This document shows, in pieces, positions 1 to 5,486 of a stretch of 16,164 nt of DNA. The notes beneath the pieces were generated by a model, which ran no database searches, was not told the origin of the DNA, and saw nothing but the letters and a program-made list of their open reading frames with translations. Location: the NCBI GenBank assembly GCA_002441445.1, contig DJWC01000112.1, positions 9,376 through 25,539 on the forward strand, written 5' to 3'. Position numbers and translations under genes: made by a program. Position 1 is the stretch's first letter. Each line of letters starts with the position of its first letter. This DNA comes from Pusillimonas sp. UBA6240 (GTDB lineage Bacteria > Pseudomonadota > Gammaproteobacteria > Burkholderiales > Burkholderiaceae_B).

Positions 1-1
1 G

Positions 2-82
2 CAGATCCTGCAGCAGGCCGGCACCTCGGTTCTGGCTCAAGCCAACCAGGTTCCGCAAACCGTGCTGTCGCTGCTGCGTTAA
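2..82 (+). CDS. fliC: Flagellin, C-terminal end (partial)
   Basis: The left edge cuts into an open frame that codes for 26 residues and ends in TAA at 80-82. The peptide (QILQQAGTSVLAQANQ, then VPQTVLSLLR) is the classic C-terminal D0 helix of bacterial flagellin: an amphipathic coiled-coil segment with 'ILQQAGTSVLAQANQ' ending in 'LLR'. In the filament this helix pairs with the N-terminal D0 helix to line the export channel. Only the 3' end is present, so length, variable domain and promoter cannot be judged. A strong terminator follows directly. The methyltransferase on the opposite strand converges on it. Confidence 0.95.
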   Translation, partial: QILQQAGTSVLAQANQVPQTVLSLLR

Positions 83-155
83 TCGCAGTAACCCGGCGAG
101 CGAGCCAGCTTCATAGGATTGCTCGCTGGCTGATCGGCCCATGCCGACGCAGTAT

Positions 156-197
156 AAAGATCGCCGGGGGCGTGATGCCGCTGGCGGTCTTTTTTTT
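156..197 (+). terminator. Rho-independent terminator of fliC
   Basis: The arm AAAGATCGCC (156-165) pairs with GGCGGTCTTT (183-192), a 10-bp stem with one G-T wobble, and the T run extends through 197. It lies 74 bases after the flagellin stop, as expected for a highly expressed transcript. A weaker alternative stem lies just upstream (GCCAGC 104-109 with GCTGGC 125-130). Confidence 0.85.
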
Positions 198-220
198 GTT
201 CACTCAACTCTGTTGATATC

Positions 221-239
221 AGCGCAGCGCCGCTGCGCT
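221..239. repeat. Perfect short hairpin downstream of fliC terminator
   Basis: AGCGCAGC (221-228) and GCTGCGCT (232-239) form a perfect 8-bp inverted repeat around the 3-base loop GCC. It sits between the convergent fliC and higA transcripts and could be a backup terminator. On the plus strand only three T residues follow it, and on the minus strand there is no T run, so termination by this hairpin is an inference. Confidence 0.4.
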
Positions 240-327
240 TTAAGAAATCAGGTATCGACTTCGCTCTGCTTTTACGATATGGCAATAGCGCTACCCTTAG
301 GCGCAAGGTTGCAAGGCTCTGGCTGAC

Positions 328-633
328 CTATGCGTGCGCCTTCGCATCCCAGCGCTTGATACCGGCCAGGATATCGCGCATCTTTTCCTTTGCCGCTTCC
401 GTATCGTACGCAGCCTGAGCGCGCAGCCAATAACCGTCGGACAACCCGAAGAACCGGAATAGACGCAAATCCGTATCGGCCGTGATCGCCCTCTTGCCTT
501 TGACGATTTCGTTGATACGCCGTGGCGGCACACCGATCTCTTTGGCAAGCCGACACTGGCTGATGCCCATCGGCAGCAGAAACTCTTCCGACAGAAGTTC
601 TCCGGGGGTCACCGGAGCAATTCCGCGTACCAT
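328..633 (-). CDS. higA: HigA-family antitoxin (XRE helix-turn-helix), orphan
   Basis: This 101-residue protein begins MVRGIAPVTPGELLSEEFL and carries the HigA/VapI-type helix-turn-helix: 'GISQCRLAKEIGVPPRRINEIVKGKRAIT' across roughly residues 23-51, then 'DTDLRLFRFFGLSDGYWLRAQAAYD'. That arrangement is typical of antitoxins of HigB/RelE-type toxins, which bind the toxin and repress their own operon. The ATG at 631-633 follows an AGGGAG ribosome binding site. The stop codon (DYH-TAG) of the upstream toxin remnant lies 11 bases before the start, which is normal higBA spacing. The toxin gene itself is broken, so this looks like an antitoxin without its partner. The reading frame shows no damage. 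Transcription may now depend on read-through from the methyltransferase gene. Confidence 0.85.
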   Translation of the reverse strand: MVRGIAPVTPGELLSEEFLLPMGISQCRLAKEIGVPPRRINEIVKGKRAITADTDLRLFRFFGLSDGYWLRAQAAYDTEAAKEKMRDILAGIKRWDAKAHA

Positions 634-644
634 GGCTACTCCCT

Positions 645-790
645 CTAGTGATAATCCACGTCTCTACATCGTGGACACCCCATCGTGCCACACGAAGCAC
701 ACTCTCCATTGATCGTTGACGCGGATACTATACTGCCCCTTGCAGTTTCCTTTAAGGTAACGCATCACGTTAATAACGCCAAGCGTTACT
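645..790 (-). pseudogene. higB: higB toxin remnant (truncated, frameshifted)
   Basis: Read on the minus strand, one frame gives 'RYLKGNCKGQYSIRVNDQWRVCFVWHDG', split here as RYLKGNCKGQ then YSIRVNDQWRVCFVWHDG. This is the unmistakable C-terminal half of a HigB toxin. The family normally continues to a D-V-E-x-V-D-Y-H ending. Here those pieces occur in two other frames: 'VHDVE' is reached by one frame change and 'VDYH' plus TAG (645-647) by a second. That implies two small indels. Upstream of about 790 I cannot recognise the N-terminal half. The toxin is therefore very unlikely to be active, although it sits exactly where the toxin of the downstream higA should be. Confidence 0.8.
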
Positions 791-866
791 ACCATCCTCG
801 GTACTGTCACCAATCGCGCCATCTTTGCGGCTATCACCCCATCGCGTCTATCGGAAAAGCGCCTTG

Positions 867-2474
867 CTAAGCCAGCAGCCCGAGACGGCCCAGCAGGGCC
901 AGCAGCTTGTTCAGGGCTTCCTGTGCCTTGGCGTCCAGGTTGCGTTGGCCGGTCAGCATCGCGCCGTCCGGCCCGGGTGTCCTGCCCTGCTGCCATGCGT
1001 CGCGCAGCCGCGTCTTGAGCTGGGCCGCCGACTCCCGGCCGTTCAAATGAGGCAGCAGCCAAGCCTCGGCTGGCTTCAGGTTCAGTTTGATGACCTCGTG
1101 CCATAAATTGGACGTGCCTACGCTCGAATCAGGATGCTGGCTTGCTTCCCATAAATATGCGAAGCCGGGAACCAAGGCTGGGTTGCCTGCCTGCCGCCCA
1201 TCATGAGGACCGTCTCCCAAGCTGAATCGCAACTGCTGCAGCTTGAACAGCGTTTCCAAGGCCTCTTGCACGGCCTGAGTCTGTGCTTGACCGTCTCCCT
1301 CAATGCGGCCTGTCGCCCGGACGCCTTCCAGCAATTGATCGAAAGACAGTGTTCTGGGCCAAGCTTGGGTCAGCGTTTCGATCACGGCCATGACCTTGGT
1401 TTCCGAGGTATGCAAGGACATGCCCCGGTGATTGGTATAGAAGTGCCGGCCGGCGGGTGCGTCTGTGGGTTTGTCGCTCGGAATGAAATGCTCGGCCCAG
1501 CGCAGTTCTCGCAAACGCTCCAGCGCCGGACTGACGGCGATCTGCGATTCGCGCTCTTGATGGACCAGCAGGCTTTTGCGGAAGTTGCGGCCCACGGCAA
1601 AATCCAGATATTGCTGACGCAGCACCTTGGGCTGCCCCATGGCGATCAGGCTGTGGTTCAGTTGAACATTTTGGCCATAGCTTGCGCCAAGCTCTGAATG
1701 CGGCTCGGCATCACCGACGTAGGCCAGGCCCGCCTGCTGCGCCATGTCGGCGAACTCCAGGAAATAGCATGGCGCGTTGAAGGTTTCCAGGTGCTCGTGG
1801 GCGATGTAGTAGTCCGACTGTTTGCGCAATTGGGCTACCGCCCCTCGCAGCGAAGGCGCCAAGGGATTGGTGGCTGCCAAGCCGTCGGACAGCAGCGTCA
1901 GCATGGCTTTGGCGCTGGCCAGCTTTTCTTCGTCGCTGCCCGCGCCATGGCTGTGCAGCAGCATGGCGTCGCGCACGATGTCACCCGCTTTCCAGCCCGG
2001 GTAGGTGTTGTAGCTGATGTAGGCGATGCCCAGGGGGGACAGGTTTTCCCGGCAGATGCGCAGGATGGCCTGGCGGACCTCGGGCGGCACCCAGCTGAAA
2101 ACACCATGCACGATGATGTAGTCGAATTCGCCGAACTCCTTGCCGATGTCCGTCAGGCTCATCGCTCGCAGGTCCAGGTTCTCCACGCCGAGCTCGCTAA
2201 CGATCTTCCGCCCCTGCTCGATCTGCGCTGAAGAAAGGTCGACGCCCACGGCTTTCGCGTTCGGATAAGCCAAGGCGAAAGGCAATAGATTGCCGCCGGC
2301 TGCGCAACCCAGCTCCAGCACCCGGGCCGATTCCACGGGGATTGTTTCCACCCCATATAAATGGGCGGCCGCCCGCAAATGCGTCGGTGATGAATAGTAA
2401 AACGCATTGGACGTGTACAGCGTGCGGTCGTAGCTTTCAGCGATATGCTGGTTGATGAGGTCGGGCGAGTTCAA
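867..2474 (-). CDS. Class I SAM methyltransferase with regulatory domain, fliC-adjacent
   Basis: This protein is about 535 residues long with the proposed start. An N-terminal Rossmann-type methyltransferase domain shows motif I VLELGCAAGG (residues 52-61), the acidic residue of the next strand in 'AVGVDLS', and 'FDYIIVHGVFSWVP' (117-130). 'YISYNTYPGW' (about 152-161) and 'SDYYIAHEHLETFNAPCYF' (about 220-238) are hallmarks of the methyltransferase-regulatory-domain family. The C-terminal part (about 310-535) is helical and less conserved. The open frame extends to a TTG at 2531 with no ribosome binding site. A TTG at 2472-2474 has AGGAG six bases upstream and leaves the usual short lead before 'SYDRTLYTSNAFYYSSP', so I prefer it. 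The gene converges with fliC, which suggests methylation of flagellin or its glycan. Substrate is inference; the fold is firm. Confidence 0.85.
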   Translation of the reverse strand: MNSPDLINQHIAESYDRTLYTSNAFYYSSPTHLRAAAHLYGVETIPVESARVLELGCAAGGNLLPFALAYPNAKAVGVDLSSAQIEQGRKIVSELGVENLDLRAMSLTDIGKEFGEFDYIIVHGVFSWVPPEVRQAILRICRENLSPLGIAYISYNTYPGWKAGDIVRDAMLLHSHGAGSDEEKLASAKAMLTLLSDGLAATNPLAPSLRGAVAQLRKQSDYYIAHEHLETFNAPCYFLEFADMAQQAGLAYVGDAEPHSELGASYGQNVQLNHSLIAMGQPKVLRQQYLDFAVGRNFRKSLLVHQERESQIAVSPALERLRELRWAEHFIPSDKPTDAPAGRHFYTNHRGMSLHTSETKVMAVIETLTQAWPRTLSFDQLLEGVRATGRIEGDGQAQTQAVQEALETLFKLQQLRFSLGDGPHDGRQAGNPALVPGFAYLWEASQHPDSSVGTSNLWHEVIKLNLKPAEAWLLPHLNGRESAAQLKTRLRDAWQQGRTPGPDGAMLTGQRNLDAKAQEALNKLLALLGRLGLLA

Positions 2475-2480
2475 GCCGCG

Positions 2481-2485
2481 CTCCT
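2481..2485 (-). promoter_or_regulatory. Ribosome binding site deciding the methyltransferase start
   Basis: AGGAG on the minus strand lies six bases before the TTG at 2472-2474. The longer alternative TTG start at 2531 has no comparable site. This supports the shorter protein. Confidence 0.6.
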
Positions 2486-3005
2486 GAAGAAGACTGGAAA
2501 CGCTACGATAACCGCGGCCGCAGTCAGGCAATGGCTCGAATAAAGGCGATTATCAGGGCGGTTCGTCCAGATTCGGCAGTACAGCAACGCGCTCCTGGCG
2601 CCGCCAGAATGGAGCCTGCGCCTCTAGTGCATCGGCCGCCGTATTAGGTGCGGCAGCGTGGCGTTCTCGTCTAATCCGACCAATCATCCGCAAGACACGA
2701 TCAGCCGTTTGTTGGAAGCGCTCATCCACAGCGTCCAACCGGAAACGTCAGCCCGACATCCCATAACTACGCGCCCCGGCAAGCTCTGGGACAGCGTCCA
2801 TCCGCGCAGCGGTTTCCTGTATCAGGCGGATGATCACAAGGCGGCAGCGGCCATGGCTCAAAGGAATGGCGATGTATCTCCGCCCCATGGAGCCCCCCGC
2901 TCCTATTCTTAAAGACATGCTTTAATAAGTGCGCATATTGCAGCGGAGCGGAATCCAGCCTCCGCTCTGCCCGCATCACACTGACATGAGAACAGGAACT
3001 CGTCA
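2486..3005. other. Gene-free stretch between methyltransferase and exported protein
   Basis: I find no protein family here. A 61-codon frame on the minus strand (2553-2738, starting MDAVDERFQQTADRVLRMIG) and an 84-codon frame on the plus strand (2658-2912, GTG start) overlap each other and lack convincing ribosome binding sites. Their codon choice is less GC-biased than that of the flagellar genes. The stretch presumably contains the divergent promoters for the two flanking genes, but I cannot point to convincing -35/-10 pairs. It could be eroded accessory DNA. Confidence 0.5.
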
Positions 3006-3428
3006 ATGAAGCTTTTGCCCGCCGTACTGGTCGCCGCCCTACTGTCAGGTGGCGGGCCCGTATTCGCCGAGACGGTATTTTCCTGCCTGACGGCCAAGAA
3101 CAATAAGCAGCTACGGTTGATGCAAGAAGGCGAGGAGTTGATCTACACCTACGGCAAGCCAAGCGCCGCGCCGGAGCTGTCCCTGAAAGTGCCGTTGCGG
3201 AAGGTGGAGTTTTATGCCTGGGAGGGGGTGGGCCGGGCGCAGAACTATATCGCGTCGCTACCCAATGGGGATTATTGGTATCGCGTCTATCAATCGTACG
3301 ACAGCCTGACACGGGAACGGTCGCACGGCGTCTTGGTGGAAAAGGCGGACAAACTGCTGGCCGAGATTCGCTGCAAGCCGGACAGCGTCTCGGGTGATCT
3401 GATGGATTATGTTTTGAAGACCAAGTGA
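3006..3428 (+). CDS. Small exported protein of unknown function
   Basis: This 140-residue protein has a clear Sec signal peptide: MKLLPAVLVAALLSGGGPVFA followed by ETVFSC, with the likely cleavage after residue 21 (V-F-A motif). The mature protein has two cysteines, C27 near its start and C123 near its end, which could form a disulphide in the periplasm. The central part is rich in aromatic residues ('VEFYAWEGVGRAQNYIASLPNGDYWYRVYQSYD', residues 67-99). The ATG follows an AGGA motif about 10 bases upstream. I do not recognise the family. The gene stands alone on the plus strand between two minus-strand genes. A periplasmic inhibitor or envelope-stress protein is possible, but nothing in the sequence shows this. 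Confidence 0.75.
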   Translation: MKLLPAVLVAALLSGGGPVFAETVFSCLTAKNNKQLRLMQEGEELIYTYGKPSAAPELSLKVPLRKVEFYAWEGVGRAQNYIASLPNGDYWYRVYQSYDSLTRERSHGVLVEKADKLLAEIRCKPDSVSGDLMDYVLKTK

Positions 3429-3548
3429 CGGCGCGGCTGCGCTACGCCATTACACCTAAATACCGGGCAGCGCCGAGGAGCCGGTGACAGTCGACGTGGC
3501 GGATAGCCGGCGTCGCATCTGGAGCCGTCTACAGGAAAGCGCAATCAG

Positions 3549-3881
3549 TCATAATCCCCCCATATCCGCAGCATGTTTCATATGTGGCCGGATTCGCTTG
3601 ACGCCTTTTGCTTCTTGCTCGTACGCCTTATGGCGAACGTCCCAGATTTCGACGGCGTGCTGGATATTCAGCCAGAACTCAGGCGTATTGCCAAGCGCTG
3701 CGGCCAGTTTGATGGCCATAGGGGTGGTCAGGGCGCCCTTGTCGTGCACAATTCTGCCGAGGGTGTTTCTATGGACGCTCATCGCGTCGGCCAGCTCGCT
3801 GATCTCGATATGCATAGGCTCCAGAAACTCGCTCGTCAGCATTTGGCCCACCGTTATGGGGCGGCGTTGCGTTTTTCTCAT
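3549..3881 (-). CDS. higA: HigA-family antitoxin of complete higBA module
   Basis: This 110-residue protein carries the HigA-type helix-turn-helix: 'TVGQMLTSEFLEPMHIEISEL' leads into 'ADAMSVHRNTLGRIVHDKGALTTPMAIKLAAALGNTPEFWLN', at about residues 10-72. It should neutralise the HigB encoded just upstream and repress the shared promoter. The ATG (3879-3881) begins 15 bases after the toxin stop, preceded by GAAGG. The toxin-first gene order is the HigBA signature. It differs clearly from the HigA at 328-633, so the two are separate modules and not a recent duplication. The basic C-terminal tail (KGVKRIRPHMKHAADMGGL) is slightly longer than in many relatives. Confidence 0.9.
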   Translation of the reverse strand: MRKTQRRPITVGQMLTSEFLEPMHIEISELADAMSVHRNTLGRIVHDKGALTTPMAIKLAAALGNTPEFWLNIQHAVEIWDVRHKAYEQEAKGVKRIRPHMKHAADMGGL

Positions 3882-3896
3882 GGTTTTTAACCTTCG

Positions 3897-4190
3897 TTAG
3901 CCTCTATAGGTGTGCGAGTCCAGATACGTTTCCAAGGCAATGCCGTTTTCCCAACGAAAAATAAGCCGGTACTGTCTGTTTACGCGGATAGAACGCCATT
4001 CAGACAAATGTCCACGAAGATGCTCAAAATGGTTTCCGGGCGGAGCCCGTAGGTCTGCCTCTCGCGTAGCGGCATCCAAAATCTGAAGTTTTCGATACAG
4101 CGCGGCTTCAATGGTGCTGGGTATGCTCTTATGGCTTAAATCTGCTTCATAGAAAGCTTCGAGCCATTTATCTCTGAATTCAATGGCCAT
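3897..4190 (-). CDS. higB: HigB-family mRNA interferase toxin
   Basis: This is a 97-residue RelE-fold toxin. Family motifs are 'LYRKLQILDAA' (31-41), 'DLRAPPGNHFEHLRG' (46-60) and 'WRSIRVNRQYRLIFRWENG' (65-83). HigB toxins cut mRNA on the ribosome and are held inactive by HigA. The C-terminus reads L-D-S-H-T-Y-R-G. Many HigB proteins have D-Y-H here, and that Tyr is thought to help catalysis, so a Ser in its place is worth noting. The frame is open to an ATG at 4241, but I choose the ATG at 4188-4190. It matches the family's usual start, and the -10 box lies only 12 bases upstream of it, inside the longer version. The leader would then be very short and lack a ribosome binding site. Confidence 0.88.
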   Translation of the reverse strand: MAIEFRDKWLEAFYEADLSHKSIPSTIEAALYRKLQILDAATREADLRAPPGNHFEHLRGHLSEWRSIRVNRQYRLIFRWENGIALETYLDSHTYRG

Positions 4191-4202
4191 AAGGATATGT
4201 GT

Positions 4203-4231
4203 ATTATATGCACAATGGGGTTGTGCGTAAA
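4203..4231 (-). promoter_or_regulatory. higBA promoter with embedded palindromic operator
   Basis: On the minus strand, TTTACG (4226-4231) and TATAAT (4203-4208) are separated by exactly 17 bases, a near-consensus sigma-70 promoter. The spacer contains the perfect inverted repeat GCACAA-n5-TTGTGC (4210-4226), a natural HigA operator that would block polymerase when occupied. The transcript would start only a few bases before the toxin ATG. Confidence 0.75.
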
Positions 4232-4367
4232 TTATGTTCACTGATAAATACCGCCAGGTGCGAGGGGAAATATAAACTCGCTACCCCTGTCAGCATGCCC
4301 CAGGACACCCGCGAAAGCAGCTTCGGAAACTACGTGGATGCAGGTATCGACACCAGCAATCGGATCG

Positions 4368-4373
4368 AGGAGG
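4368..4373 (+). promoter_or_regulatory. Consensus ribosome binding site of the Rpn C-terminal fragment
   Basis: A full AGGAGG lies eight bases upstream of a GTG codon at 4382. It is the strongest ribosome binding site in this part of the window and falls just before the recognisable domain. Confidence 0.65.
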
Positions 4374-4381
4374 AACACCCA

Positions 4382-4591
4382 GTGGCCTACGTTAATACCA
4401 TTGAACGCTTCGCGCTTCGGCGGGAGAGGCAGAAGGGCGTTGCCGAGATCCTGGCCGTACAAGTCAACCGAAAATTCGGCGAACTACCCGGCTGGGCGAA
4501 AGTCCGCATAGACGAAGCCGATGAAGCGACGTTAAACCGTTGGGCCATGCAGATCCTCGACGCCGCACGCATCGAGGATGTGTTCGTCTAA
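4382..4591 (+). CDS. Stand-alone C-terminal domain of an Rpn-family nuclease (DUF4351-like)
   Basis: The 69-residue product 'MAYVNTIERFALRRERQKG' continues into 'AEILAVQVNRKFGELPGW' and ends 'WAMQILDAARIEDVF'. This is the C-terminal module of Rpn/PD-(D/E)XK recombination-promoting nucleases: a Y-V-x-S/T-I-E-R lead, a charged helix, then the R-R-F-G-x-L-P-x-W and L-D-A-x-x-L-E-D-V-F motifs. The N-terminal nuclease domain is absent. The open frame runs back to 4199, but nothing before 4370 resembles it. A consensus AGGAGG precedes the GTG at 4382. In enterobacterial Rpn systems a short product from an internal start, made of this same C-terminal domain, blocks the full-length toxin. The fragment could be a surviving antitoxin of that type or simply debris. 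Confidence 0.65.
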   Translation: MAYVNTIERFALRRERQKGVAEILAVQVNRKFGELPGWAKVRIDEADEATLNRWAMQILDAARIEDVFV

Positions 4592-4730
4592 GGCTGCACA
4601 GCGTTCGGATTCGGGCTGCTTGCACCCGCAAGCCGTAGCCTGGATGGTGCACGATCAGCATTTCGAAGGGTACGGCACTTTACAAGGCGCCGCCCTGCCA
4701 CGGTGTATCTGCTGCGGCGCGATCTAAAAA

Positions 4731-5141
4731 CTAAAACGCCTCGATGGCGGGATAGAACTCTTTGTTCTCTTTCTGCATGCGCTGGTGCAGGGTTTTGAGC
4801 ACCTGGTTGGCCTCGGCGCGGAATTGTTCGGCTTTTTCGGCCACGGCGGCCGACGAGTTCCAGCGGCGCGCAAAGGCGATGTAGGCGTTGGCGATGCCTT
4901 TCATGTCTTCCTGGTAGGCCCTGCCCATCTGGACCAACAAGCTGTCCTGACTGGCTTGCAGGGCCGGATACAGGATGCGGTCTTCGATGGCCAGGTGCAG
5001 CTTGACCACCGCGCTCAAGTCGGCGATGCCGCGAACGATTTCAGCGGCGTTGCGGGTTATTCCCCCATGCGCCCACTCGCGCAGTTGGGCGATGCCTCGC
5101 AGGATTTCTACATGCTGTTGCTTGAAGCGGTCTATGTCCAT
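4731..5141 (-). CDS. Hemerythrin-like (HHE) domain protein
   Basis: This 136-residue protein is a four-helix-bundle HHE domain. Candidate iron ligands are H10 ('FKQQHVEIL'), H49 and E53 ('LHLAIEDRILYPAL') and H119 with E124 or E127 ('LHQRMQKENKEFYPAI'). It has fewer histidines than a classical oxygen-binding hemerythrin, so it may bind a di-iron centre for O2/NO sensing or iron handling. It is cytoplasmic, with no signal peptide or membrane segment. The ATG at 5139-5141 has no strong ribosome binding site. It lies downstream of fliA on the same strand but 345 bases away, so co-transcription is uncertain. Hemerythrins are linked to aerotaxis and motility in other proteobacteria; a link here is inference from position only. 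Confidence 0.85.
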   Translation of the reverse strand: MDIDRFKQQHVEILRGIAQLREWAHGGITRNAAEIVRGIADLSAVVKLHLAIEDRILYPALQASQDSLLVQMGRAYQEDMKGIANAYIAFARRWNSSAAVAEKAEQFRAEANQVLKTLHQRMQKENKEFYPAIEAF

Positions 5142-5486
5142 GGCTGATATGCTGGTTCAAGAGAGGGGCGGCTTTCGCCCGACTACGCTGTTTCAGCGCT
5201 GCTTGATTCAAGGCTCGGCGTCCTTGAATACGTCCATGTAAATATACTTTTGTTTAAGCAACCGCGGCTGAATACCCATACGCCGCGCGGGCGTATGCGG
5301 CGGTTGTCGACTGGCAAGGATCACTCGCTTGCTGGCCATTCGGCTCGCCGCCGGGCGCGAACAAGCGGGCCGGCACGCACCATGTCCCGGGTGCTGCGCA
5401 TAGCCCTCCTCGAACCATTTCGAAGTGCAAACGACCCGCTACCGCGCTTGCATCGTCGGGCGCCGCGGCAACGCCTTATGGCGGAT
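5142..5486. other. Intergenic region between fliA and hemerythrin gene
   Basis: I see no gene in this 345-base stretch. Short frames exist on both strands but show no family motif. It contains the nested inverted repeat at 5259-5306 and a looser repeat pair (CGCTTG near 5329 with CAAGCG near 5364). It should hold the end of the fliA transcript and the promoter of the hemerythrin gene. Confidence 0.5.
5259..5306. repeat. Nested hairpin downstream of fliA
   Basis: An inner perfect stem, CATACGCC (5277-5284) with GGCGTATG (5290-5297), surrounds the loop GCGCG. An outer stem, CAACCGC (5259-5265) with GCGGTTG (5300-5306), encloses it. Neither strand has a T run after it, so it is not a textbook terminator. 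It could stabilise the fliA mRNA 3' end or be a protein-binding or REP-like element. Confidence 0.5.

Noticed and set aside
1203..2231. Two end-to-end antisense frames (164 and 177 codons) across the methyltransferase gene
   Set aside because: Same frame throughout, no ribosome binding sites or motifs, and the sense-strand protein is a well-supported enzyme.
2475..2531. Longer methyltransferase N-terminus from the TTG at 2531
   Set aside because: No ribosome binding site, and the added 19 residues are unlike the family; the TTG at 2472-2474 has AGGAG at ideal spacing.
2553..2912. Small overlapping frames on both strands (61 and 84 codons) as genes
   Set aside because: They overlap each other, lack good start signals and match nothing I recognise.
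4199..4381. Longer version of the Rpn fragment starting at GTG 4199
   Set aside because: The added 61 residues overlap the higBA promoter, have no ribosome binding site and show no Rpn similarity.
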